The notes under the pieces: model-generated
Told to the model about the DNA's origin: nothing
Seen by the model: the letters and a program-made list of their open reading frames with translations, nothing else
Databases searched by the model: none
Program-made: the position numbers and the translations under genes
Shown here: positions 7,843-16,108 of the stretch, piece after piece
Layout of the letters: every line of letters starts with the position of its first letter
Numbering within the stretch: position 1 is the first letter of the stretch
Source of the DNA: Acholeplasmataceae bacterium
Lineage (GTDB): Bacteria; Bacillota_I; Bacilli_A; Acholeplasmatales; Acholeplasmataceae
Direction: 5' to 3'
Assembly (NCBI GenBank): GCA_007692425.1
Contig: RECG01000017.1
Span: forward strand, 1-60,353
DNA: 60,353 bases

Positions 7843-9396
7843 ATGCGAAAACTTTGCACGATCATGCTTTTGTTCATCATCTTGGGCGGCGCGTCTTTTT
7901 TGACCATCAGTGCCAATCAGCCGGCCAGTCCCGTCGGCATCAACCATTTGCCATTGAGCAATCTTGTCATCCGCTCAGATGGCTCCCACGAGGCTTATAC
8001 GCTTCAGCCGTTGCCGTTGCAAAACGCGACCGGGTACACGTTGGTCATCGGTTACTCTTTTTTGGGGCAACATGCCATGTATCCCGATTACGCGGTCATC
8101 AGAATCAGGGACTCTGCAGGCGTTGTCCAAGATTACAATGTGGTTGACGACTATGCCCGAGACCGGGTCTATGTCGAATTTGTCGCCTCGGGTGAATGGA
8201 TCCATATCGAGCGTTTGCCGGCGGATCCGGAAGGCTATGACATCATTCTTTATCAAGGGACGTATCAGGATTTTCCCGGTTTTGAACCCTATCTTCATGC
8301 TGAAGAGCAACTTGAGCATGAAGGTGTGCTGATTATGGATTATGACCATTTGCTCAGCGCTCAGGACATCATGTCCCTCATCCAGGCAAAAGACCCGCTG
8401 GGTAACGTTCTGTCCTTGTCGACAACTGTGGACCAATATACGCCAAGCGATAAAAAACCAGGTGTTTACAACATGGTTTTTGTCGCCTCCTACGGTAACA
8501 TCAACAAGACCTTTTCACTTGAAATCAGGGTTTATGATCTCCAACCGCCTGTCATCAACATTCCCAATCCGGTCATCATCGCCTTCAGCGAACGACTGAC
8601 CCTTCATGAAATCTTACAGACACTGGATGTGTCAGATAATGTCGATGACATCTCATATCTTGATCTTGAAGTTCTTGCAGACACGTATTCATCCGCCGCG
8701 ACCATTGGTCATTATGAAATCGAAGTCCGGGCGGTCGATTCAAGTGGTAATAGCACAACAAAAATCATACCGATTCAATTGGTCGATCTACATGGTCCGG
8801 TGATCGAAGGGCCATCGGCCATCTTCGTCTATACCGAGGACGACCCGCTGACGCTTGATGACATCCTGATCCTGTTTGATATCCATGATGATGTCGACGG
8901 CACCAATGTGACCATCACCATCATCGAAGACCAATATCAGCAAACCCGCCTTCCTGGCATGTATTTCTATACCATCAGGGCGACCGACCAACAACACAAT
9001 TCGACTGACAAACGCTTTGTCATCCACGTTGTCAACAATAGCGGACCGGTCTTTGAAATCGATGGGTTGATCTTATCGGTCGAAGCCTTTGAAGCCATGT
9101 CGGAAGAAGACCTGATCGACTGGTTCAGGGACCAATTGTCCAGCCAGGGTCATCAAGCCACGTTGTTAAGCATCGTCTATAACGAGTATCAGTACCATGC
9201 CGGCACACCCGGGACGTATTATGTTTACCTGAATTATGATCTTGACGGCCAGACACATACCACGCGGATTGCCGTGGTGGTTGAAGAACAGCCTTCCGTC
9301 ATCGACATGCAACACCTGGTCATCGGCGGTATGGCAGCCCTCTCGATCGGTATCGTGATCGTCTTGAAAATCCGCAAACCAAAAATGAACCCATGA
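7843..9396 (+). CDS. Secreted, membrane-anchored protein with Ig-like (DUF5011-type) domains
   Basis: 517-aa surface protein. Signal peptide at residues 1-24, an N-terminal region of about 200 aa of unknown fold, then two or three repeats resembling bacterial Ig-like/DUF5011 domains. Each repeat shows the D-x-x-P-P/G-P-V-I opening, D-N/D-V-D turn and G-x-Y-x-x-x-V/I-R-A-x-D-x-x-x-N-S pattern. A C-terminal hydrophobic segment (about 490-508) followed by K-I-R-K-P-K anchors it with the outer part exposed. The ATG at 7843 follows a TAGGAGG site. It sits between tRNA genes without obvious partners. Adhesion or cell-surface scaffolding is an inference from the domain type. Confidence 0.75.
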   Translation: MRKLCTIMLLFIILGGASFLTISANQPASPVGINHLPLSNLVIRSDGSHEAYTLQPLPLQNATGYTLVIGYSFLGQHAMYPDYAVIRIRDSAGVVQDYNVVDDYARDRVYVEFVASGEWIHIERLPADPEGYDIILYQGTYQDFPGFEPYLHAEEQLEHEGVLIMDYDHLLSAQDIMSLIQAKDPLGNVLSLSTTVDQYTPSDKKPGVYNMVFVASYGNINKTFSLEIRVYDLQPPVINIPNPVIIAFSERLTLHEILQTLDVSDNVDDISYLDLEVLADTYSSAATIGHYEIEVRAVDSSGNSTTKIIPIQLVDLHGPVIEGPSAIFVYTEDDPLTLDDILILFDIHDDVDGTNVTITIIEDQYQQTRLPGMYFYTIRATDQQHNSTDKRFVIHVVNNSGPVFEIDGLILSVEAFEAMSEEDLIDWFRDQLSSQGHQATLLSIVYNEYQYHAGTPGTYYVYLNYDLDGQTHTTRIAVVVEEQPSVIDMQHLVIGGMAALSIGIVIVLKIRKPKMNP

Positions 9397-9400
9397 TTCG

Positions 9401-9429
9401 TTGACACCCGCGCCAAATCAAGGTATAAT
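9401..9429 (+). promoter_or_regulatory. Consensus promoter of tRNA-Leu
   Basis: Exact TTGACA, 17-nt spacer, exact TATAAT. The tRNA begins 10 nt after the -10. This is a fully consensus sigma-A-type promoter, as expected for a stable RNA gene. Confidence 0.92.
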
Positions 9430-9438
9430 GTCATTTGC

Positions 9439-9523
9439 GCGGGTGTGGCGAAACTGGCAGACGCACTAGACTTAGGATCTAGCGCCTTCGGGCGTGCAGG
9501 TTCAACTCCTGTCACCCGCACCA
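9439..9523 (+). tRNA. tRNA-Leu (UAG)
   Basis: Class II tRNA of 85 nt. The acceptor GCGGGTG pairs with CACCCGC, the anticodon loop contains T-TAG-G, and a long variable arm is built around CGCCTTCGGGCG. The T-loop is GGTTCAACTCC and CCA is encoded. Confidence 0.95.
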
Positions 9524-9534
9524 GAAAGCAATAG

Positions 9535-9563
9535 ACACAGTGTCGCAAGAGACTGTGTTTTTT
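9535..9563 (+). terminator. Terminator of tRNA-Leu
   Basis: ACACAGT, 10-nt loop, ACTGTGT followed by a T-rich tract. It lies 12 nt after the tRNA. Confidence 0.75.
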
Positions 9564-9678
9564 GTTGGTTTTTTAGAAATATTTTAATACATTAAAAATT
9601 TCTTAAAAAAGGCTTTTATATTTGACAAAGTGCGTTATAATGTTAATGATAGGTAAATATGCGATTTTGGAGGTCAAT

Positions 9679-10143
9679 ATGTTATCCGTTGGAACAAAAC
9701 CACGCGATTTTGCCTTGCAAGATGCCAATGGCAAGATTCATCAACTCTCGGATTATACCGGCAAAAAAATCGTCATCTATTTTTATCCCAAGGACGATAC
9801 ACCGGGGTGCACCACCCAGGCTTGTGCCTTCAGGGATGCCTATGATGATTTCAAAGCGCTTGATGTCGTCGTCATCGGCATCAGCAAGGATGACGGAAAA
9901 AGCCATCAAGCATTCATCAAGAAATACGATTTGCCCTTTATGCTCTTGAGTGATACCGAAGCCGAAGTGGCGCGCCAGTTCGGCGTATGGGTCGAGAAGC
10001 GCCTTTATGGAAAAAAGTACATGGGCATGAACCGCTCCACCTTCGTGTTGGACGAGTCAGGCGTCATCACCCATGTCTTTGAAAAGGCGACACCTTCTGA
10101 TAATGCAGCCGATATCCTCAGGGTTCTTGGCGACAACAAATAG
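9679..10143 (+). CDS. bcp: Thiol peroxidase, Bcp/AhpC-TSA family peroxiredoxin
   Basis: 154-aa cytoplasmic peroxiredoxin that reduces hydrogen peroxide and organic hydroperoxides. The Bcp signature is present: Y-F-Y-P-K-D-D-T-P-G-C-T-T-Q-A-C, with the peroxidatic Cys and a resolving Cys five residues later, and F-R-D following. Length matches the family. The ATG at 9679 is preceded by GGAGG; a longer frame starts upstream but lacks one. It lies 17 nt upstream of the PFOR gene and was probably co-transcribed with it, which makes sense for protecting an oxygen-sensitive iron-sulfur enzyme. Confidence 0.93.
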   Translation: MLSVGTKPRDFALQDANGKIHQLSDYTGKKIVIYFYPKDDTPGCTTQACAFRDAYDDFKALDVVVIGISKDDGKSHQAFIKKYDLPFMLLSDTEAEVARQFGVWVEKRLYGKKYMGMNRSTFVLDESGVITHVFEKATPSDNAADILRVLGDNK

Positions 10144-10160
10144 AAAGGAAGTATGATCAC

Positions 10161-13100
10161 ATGACAACCAAGAAATTCATTTCCATGGATGGGAACGAAG
10201 CCGCCGCATACTGCTCGTATGCCTTTACCGAACTGGCCGGCATCTACCCCATCACCCCCGCTTCACCCATGGCACAATATGTCGACCTGTGGGCATCCGA
10301 AGGTAAGAAAAACCTCTTTGGCATGCCGGTCAAGGTCGTCGAAATGCAAAGCGAGGCCGGCGCGGCAGGCACCGTCCACGGCTCCTTGCAGATGGGACTG
10401 TTGACCACGACATACACCGCCTCACAAGGTTTGCTTTTGAAACTGCCGAACATGTACAAGATTTCCGGTCAGCTGTTGCCCGGCGTCATGCATATCGCCG
10501 CACGCAGCATTGCCTCTCAGGCATTGTCGATTTTCGGTGACCACCAAGACGTCATGGCCGCCCGTCAGACCGGCTGGGCGATGCTTGCGTCAAACTCGGT
10601 GCAATCCACGATGGATCTGGCTGGCATCGCACATCTCGCCGCCATCAAGACCGGCATCCCCTTTCTGCATTTTTTCGACGGATTCAGAACTTCTCATGAA
10701 GTCCAGTCCATTGAACTGATTGATTACGACCTGTTCGATCGCCTGCTTGACCGTGACGCCGTCACACGTTTCCGTGAAAAGAGCCTCAATCCGGCCAGAC
10801 CGGTCACCAGGGGTTCCGCCCAAAGCGATGACGTCTATTTCCAAACCCGCACCTTGCAGGCTTCCCATTACCCTGGTGTCGCCGACACGGTCGCCGACTA
10901 CATGGAAGCCATTTCCAAAGAGACAGGCCGTCACTATGCGCCTTTCAATTATTATGGAGACAAGCAAGCGACCGATGTGGTGATTGCCATGGGTTCGGTC
11001 ATCGAGACCGCCCAACAGACGGTCGACCACCTGCTTGAACAAGGCAAGAAAGTCGGTTTGATTGCCGTCCATCTCTATCGTCCGTTCTCGACCAAGCATT
11101 TCTTGAAAGTCATGCCGAAAACGGTTGAACGCATCACTGTTTTGGACCGCACCATCGAGCCTGGCAGCATCGGCGATCCGTTGTTCCTCGACATCAAGGC
11201 TGTTTACTATGGTCTACCACATCAACCCAAGATCATCGGCGGCCGCTATGGCTTGTCCTCCAAGGACACCACACCGCAAATGATCCTGTCTGTTTATGAA
11301 AACATGTTTGGTGAACAAAAAGACCAATTCACCGTCGGCATCAACGATGACGTCACGTTCACGTCGCTCGATGTCGATGTGTCGGTCGACATCAGCGATC
11401 TTGATGCCACCGAACTGCTGTTTTTCGGTCTTGGTTCCGACGGCACGGTCGGGGCCACCAAGAATATCACGAAAATCATCGGCGACCACACCGACCTCTA
11501 TTCACAGGCCTATTCGTCTTATGACTCCAAGAAAGCCGGTGGTGTCACCCGCATGCATGTCCGTTTCAGCAAGAAACCGATCCGCTCGACCTACCTGGTC
11601 AACTATCCGCAGTTCGTGTCCTGCTCCACGGACACGTATCTGACCAAATATGACATGCTCAAAGGTTTGCGTGAAGGCGGAACCTTCCTTTTGAACACCA
11701 CCACACCGAAAGAAGAAATCGGTAAACTGCTGCCCAACAAGGTCAAACGCCAACTCGCCCAGAAAAAAGCGAAGTTCTACATCATCAACGCGACCGACCT
11801 GGCTTATGAGATCGGTTTGGGACGTCGGATCAACACCATCATGCAATCCGCTTTCTTCAAACTCAACGAGCATCTCCTGCCGGCCGACCAGGCGAACGCC
11901 TATATGAAGGAATACGCCGAGAAGACTTACGGCAGACAAGGCGAAGCCGTCATCGAACTCAACATCAAAGCCATTGACGCCGGCTACAAGCATCTTGTCC
12001 TGGTGCCGGTCGATCCGGCCTGGGCCATGCTTGAAGACGCCGTTGAAGAACGTGGCGATCGTCCGGACTTTGTCAAGAAGATCGCCGATATCGTCAATCG
12101 CATCGAAGGCGATTCATTGCCCGTCAGCGCGTTCCTCGGTTATGAGGATGCACACATGACAAACAGTGCATCCCGTTATGAAAAACGTGGCATTGCCAAT
12201 TTCGTTCCGGAATGGCGTTCTGAAAATTGTATCCAATGCAACCAGTGTGTCTTTGCTTGTCCGCACGCCGTCATCCGGGCCTTTTTGGCTGATGACCAGG
12301 AAGTCGCCAACGCGCCTGAAAGCACCAAGTTCATCGATGCCAAAGGCAAAGGCATGGACCCTTACAAGTTCACCATCCAGATTTCAACCCTCGACTGTAC
12401 CGAATGTGGCGTCTGTGTCCAGGTCTGCCCGACACCTGAGAAGTCATTGGCCATGGTGCCGATTGGTGAGGAACTCGCCAAAGGTGCCCAACAGACCGCC
12501 GATTATTTCTTCAATGAAGTGACCTATAAAGACCTTGGCAAGGGAAATGCCAAGAGCCTCAGTTTCAGCCAACCGCTCTTTGAATTCAGCGGTGCCTGTG
12601 CGGGTTGTGGCGAGACCGTCTACATCAAGACCCTCACGCAGCTTTATGGCGACCACATGGTATTCGCCAACGCGACCGGCTGCACATCAATCTACAGCGG
12701 TTCGTTCCCATCGACACCTTATACCACCAACAGTGAAGGTTATGGACCGGCTTGGGCCAACTCGCTTTTCGAAGACAATGCCGAGTTCGGCTTCGGCATG
12801 CACGTGGCGTATGAAACCGCCCGTGACCGCATCCAGACCTTGTTCGCTGACCATATGGACGACATGCCGGAAGACCTCAAGGCGTTGGCTGTCGAATGGA
12901 TCGACAACCGCAAGGACGCGGCTGTCACCAAGCGACTCAAACAACCCTTGATCGATGCACTCAAGAAGATTGACAAGCCCTATGCCAAGGAACTGTTGAT
13001 CATGAAGGATTACTTCATCAAGATTTCGCAATGGATCCTGGGTGGCGACGGTTGGGCCTATGATATCGGTTATGGCGGCATCGACCATGTCATCGCCAAC

Positions 13101-13697
13101 AACGAGGATGTCAACATCCTGGTTCTGGACACCGAAGTCTATTCCAATACCGGCGGACAAAGCTCCAAGGCCGCCTCGCGCGGTTCGATCGCCAAATTCA
13201 CCGCCGCCGGCAAAGGCACGAAGAAAAAGGATCTGGCGGCCATTGCCATGAGTTATGGCCATGTCTATGTCGCCCAGATTTCACATGGTGCCTCACCGGC
13301 CCAGGTCATCCGCGCCTTCAAGGAAGCGGAAAGTTATGAAGGTCCGTCCATTGTCATCGCCTATGCACCTTGTATCGAACATGGCATCAAGGGCGGTTTG
13401 ACCAATTCGTTCTCGCAAGCCAAACTGGCGACCGAATGCGGCTATTGGCCGACCTTCCGTTTCGATCCCAGACGCGAAGAAGAAAGCAAGAACCCGTTCC
13501 AAATCGATTGCAAGACACCGGTCTGGGACAAGTACCACGACTATCTGCTGAGCGAGGCAAGGTATGCCCAGCTGGCCCAGATCAATCCTGATCACGCCGC
13601 TGAGTTATTGGATGCCAACTTGAATGATGCCAAGCGCAGATGGGCGATGTATCAACGTTATCTGGCGATGGATTATTCACCAGAATCCTGGCAATAA
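10161..13697 (+). CDS. nifJ: Pyruvate:ferredoxin (flavodoxin) oxidoreductase
   Basis: 1178-aa single-chain PFOR. It converts pyruvate and CoA to acetyl-CoA and CO2 and passes electrons to ferredoxin or flavodoxin. Domains in order: the pyruvate-binding N-terminal domain (Y-P-I-T-P-A-S-P-M-A), the gamma/transketolase-like domain, and a ferredoxin domain with two 4Fe-4S motifs (C-I-Q-C-N-Q-C and C-T-E-C-G-V-C, each with a distal C-P). The TPP domain follows, with C-A-G-C-G-E-T, G-D-G-W-A-Y-D-I-G and N-T-G-G-Q. Full length, with AAAGGAAG before the ATG. Its presence indicates anaerobic fermentative pyruvate use. Paired with bcp upstream. Confidence 0.97.
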   Translation: MTTKKFISMDGNEAAAYCSYAFTELAGIYPITPASPMAQYVDLWASEGKKNLFGMPVKVVEMQSEAGAAGTVHGSLQMGLLTTTYTASQGLLLKLPNMYKISGQLLPGVMHIAARSIASQALSIFGDHQDVMAARQTGWAMLASNSVQSTMDLAGIAHLAAIKTGIPFLHFFDGFRTSHEVQSIELIDYDLFDRLLDRDAVTRFREKSLNPARPVTRGSAQSDDVYFQTRTLQASHYPGVADTVADYMEAISKETGRHYAPFNYYGDKQATDVVIAMGSVIETAQQTVDHLLEQGKKVGLIAVHLYRPFSTKHFLKVMPKTVERITVLDRTIEPGSIGDPLFLDIKAVYYGLPHQPKIIGGRYGLSSKDTTPQMILSVYENMFGEQKDQFTVGINDDVTFTSLDVDVSVDISDLDATELLFFGLGSDGTVGATKNITKIIGDHTDLYSQAYSSYDSKKAGGVTRMHVRFSKKPIRSTYLVNYPQFVSCSTDTYLTKYDMLKGLREGGTFLLNTTTPKEEIGKLLPNKVKRQLAQKKAKFYIINATDLAYEIGLGRRINTIMQSAFFKLNEHLLPADQANAYMKEYAEKTYGRQGEAVIELNIKAIDAGYKHLVLVPVDPAWAMLEDAVEERGDRPDFVKKIADIVNRIEGDSLPVSAFLGYEDAHMTNSASRYEKRGIANFVPEWRSENCIQCNQCVFACPHAVIRAFLADDQEVANAPESTKFIDAKGKGMDPYKFTIQISTLDCTECGVCVQVCPTPEKSLAMVPIGEELAKGAQQTADYFFNEVTYKDLGKGNAKSLSFSQPLFEFSGACAGCGETVYIKTLTQLYGDHMVFANATGCTSIYSGSFPSTPYTTNSEGYGPAWANSLFEDNAEFGFGMHVAYETARDRIQTLFADHMDDMPEDLKALAVEWIDNRKDAAVTKRLKQPLIDALKKIDKPYAKELLIMKDYFIKISQWILGGDGWAYDIGYGGIDHVIANNEDVNILVLDTEVYSNTGGQSSKAASRGSIAKFTAAGKGTKKKDLAAIAMSYGHVYVAQISHGASPAQVIRAFKEAESYEGPSIVIAYAPCIEHGIKGGLTNSFSQAKLATECGYWPTFRFDPRREEESKNPFQIDCKTPVWDKYHDYLLSEARYAQLAQINPDHAAELLDANLNDAKRRWAMYQRYLAMDYSPESWQ

Positions 13698-13705
13698 CAC
13701 ACATG

Positions 13706-13729
13706 AAGACGACTCCGGTCGTCTTTTTT
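13706..13729 (+). terminator. Terminator after PFOR
   Basis: AAGACGAC-TCCG-GTCGTCTT followed by T, 9 nt after the stop. Confidence 0.85.
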
Positions 13730-13824
13730 GTGCGAAATGACTTTTAAAAAATGTCATTATCAAGTACAATAGAAGATAACACATCCATGTGTTTACATGG
13801 ATCCATTGAGGAGGAAACACTGAT

Positions 13825-16035
13825 ATGAGCCGTACTTTACGACACATCTTGTTAATGTTTGTTCTCATCGCCGGAGTTGTGGGGTTGACCGCCTGTGAAG
13901 GGTTTGAACCGGGCGTCGACCGGACACCACCGGTCTTTTCAGGCATCGAGGACATCACGTATGTCATCGGTGACCCCGTTCCTGACTTGCTTGAAGGCGT
14001 CACCGCCAACGACCGGGTCGACGGTGACGTCACCGCAGCGATTGAAATTGATGACTCGGAAGTCGATTTCACCACGCCTGGCGTTTATACCGTGACCTTC
14101 ACGGTCAGTGATGAGGCGGGCAATGTCCGCAATGCCAGCATGACGGTGACGGTGGTCGAACCGGATGAACCGGATGAGCCGGATACCGGCCAGGAAGAAA
14201 ATGCCGCCTTGGATATCGCGGCGCTTTCATGGGAACCGGGCGAGAGTTTACCTCTCAGTGGCGAAAACGGAACCACGTTCACCTGGGTTTCAGGCAATCC
14301 TTACGTCATCGTGATTGATATCATCAACCGCGTCCATGTCGTCAATCCCGCCATTGGTGACGATCCGATCGACGTCACCATGACAGTGACCGCCCGCAAC
14401 GGGTCCTATTCCACGACTTTTGAATACATCGTGACCGTTGAACCCCGTGAGGAATCAGTTGTCACAGACAAGATTTCCTTGCCGTTCACCAGCACGTCCG
14501 ATGAATGGTTTGTCGACGACAATCCTGCTGTCGATATATACTTTGTCGACGAAGGCACGGTCCCGTATGTCGATGTTGAAACCTTCCTGATGTTGCTGGA
14601 TGGCGCGATTGAATCCGACCTGCTGGTCTTTGATTATGATGATGACATCCTGACCATCACCTATACGGCTGTCTATACCGACATCTATGACGAAGAGGTC
14701 GAAGAAGACCTTTGGGCTGTCATTGATTTTACAGCCAATACGATGACAGTCAGCAGTTTCCGCTTTTTCTCCTATTACATCGTTTCAACCGAAACTGATT
14801 TTGGCGAAGGGCTCGTATATCTTGACGTTGAAACGGTTGAACCACAAAGCGTGACCTTCGATCTCAATCATTACCGCATCGATCTGGTCATTGATGAGGA
14901 TGACGACGTCTATCTGATGCCTTTCCATGTCGCCAACCTGCTGTTTGCCGGCCGTATTTATTACGACATCTATTACAACGGCGACGCCCTGATCGGTTTT
15001 GACACCTTCAGCCGTGGCGACAGCGCGATCCAGGCACAATTGCGCGCCAGTTCACTCAATAACACCTCGCCTGCCCGCGACAAACGGGAAGCCACTTATC
15101 ACTTCATGGCCTTTGCGCTTGATCATTTCTTTGGTCTCAAGGATTTCAGGGAGGTAGACACCTATTATCATTTCCTGGTGGATTATTTGTCCGTTATCAT
15201 GTTCGGACAAAATACGACCGTGCATAACACCTTGTTCGCCATTGCCAATGACATTGACGACCTGCACTCGTCACACGCCTTCCCAGGATATCATGCCAGA
15301 ACCGAATACTCCATCCAAGTCACCACACTCGACCAGCTCGGTCCTAGCGTGCAGAACTGGTACCAAGGTTTGTGGGAGGTACAGGACCTGCTTGCAGCCA
15401 AGTTCGGTTCACATCAAAATCTACACATGGAACACCGATTGATTGACGCCAACAAGACCGCGATCATCTATTTGACGGGCTTCACCGTCGACACCCCGGG
15501 CGATTTCAAGCGGATACTCGACCTGCTACCGGCATCGGTTGAGAATGTCGTCATCGATCTGACTTACAATACTGGAGGAAACCTCGGCGCTGTCTTACGT
15601 CTCTTCGGATACATGACCGATGAACCCATCACCTACCATTCCCAAAATCCGGCAGACGGATCAGCCGTGACCTATTATATCGGCAGTGAGTACACACCTT
15701 ATGACTACGAATGGTTCATCGCCACTTCGTCAGTGACTTTCAGTGCCGCCAACCTGATGGCCTCGATCGCCAAGGAAACCGGCGTGGCTACCGTGTTCGG
15801 CCGTAACTCAAGCGGTGGTGCATCCTCGATCGGCCTTGTCGTTCTACCAAACGGGACCACCTGGATCATCAGCACAAATAATGTGTTAAGCACACGCATT
15901 GGTGATCCCGAAACCGGTTATACTTACCTGAGCATCGAAGAAGGTGTCGAGGTTGACATTTTCGTCTTCGATTTCACGGATGATGATGCCATCATTGCCG
16001 CCATCAACCAAGCCAAAGGTGTAAACGAGGAATAA
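13825..16035 (+). CDS. Surface lipoprotein with Ig-like domain and S41 protease-like domain
   Basis: 736-aa lipoprotein (lipobox L-T-A-C, Cys24). After the anchor comes a DUF5011-type Ig-like domain (about 33-112), then an acidic Pro linker (E-P-D-E-P-D repeats) and a second beta domain. From about residue 400 a tail-specific protease (S41)-like domain follows, with the family strand D-L-T-Y-N-T-G-G-N-L and the nucleophile box T-F-S-A-A-N (Ser), and later N-S-S-G-G-A-S-S. The serine appears retained, so peptidase activity is plausible; the Lys partner cannot be fixed by eye. ATG 13825 has GAGGAGG upstream. It is monocistronic, between two terminators. Cleavage of external peptides or surface proteins is an inference. 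Confidence 0.8.
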   Translation: MSRTLRHILLMFVLIAGVVGLTACEGFEPGVDRTPPVFSGIEDITYVIGDPVPDLLEGVTANDRVDGDVTAAIEIDDSEVDFTTPGVYTVTFTVSDEAGNVRNASMTVTVVEPDEPDEPDTGQEENAALDIAALSWEPGESLPLSGENGTTFTWVSGNPYVIVIDIINRVHVVNPAIGDDPIDVTMTVTARNGSYSTTFEYIVTVEPREESVVTDKISLPFTSTSDEWFVDDNPAVDIYFVDEGTVPYVDVETFLMLLDGAIESDLLVFDYDDDILTITYTAVYTDIYDEEVEEDLWAVIDFTANTMTVSSFRFFSYYIVSTETDFGEGLVYLDVETVEPQSVTFDLNHYRIDLVIDEDDDVYLMPFHVANLLFAGRIYYDIYYNGDALIGFDTFSRGDSAIQAQLRASSLNNTSPARDKREATYHFMAFALDHFFGLKDFREVDTYYHFLVDYLSVIMFGQNTTVHNTLFAIANDIDDLHSSHAFPGYHARTEYSIQVTTLDQLGPSVQNWYQGLWEVQDLLAAKFGSHQNLHMEHRLIDANKTAIIYLTGFTVDTPGDFKRILDLLPASVENVVIDLTYNTGGNLGAVLRLFGYMTDEPITYHSQNPADGSAVTYYIGSEYTPYDYEWFIATSSVTFSAANLMASIAKETGVATVFGRNSSGGASSIGLVVLPNGTTWIISTNNVLSTRIGDPETGYTYLSIEEGVEVDIFVFDFTDDDAIIAAINQAKGVNEE

Positions 16036-16071
16036 CACCCCACGCATGAGGTAGTCACCAAGCAAACCGTT

Positions 16072-16108
16072 AAAAAACGGCTGTTCACAATCGAGCAGCC
16101 GTTTTTTT
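16072..16108. terminator. Bidirectional terminator between convergent lipoprotein genes
   Basis: AACGGCTG, 11-nt loop region, GCAGCCGTT with A-run and T-run on either side. It serves the S41-like gene on plus and the RCC1-repeat gene on minus. Confidence 0.85.

Noticed and set aside
9622-9641. TTGACA and TATAAT just before bcp
   Set aside because: They are only 8 nt apart, so they cannot be one promoter; a different -10 or -35 must be used and I could not settle which.
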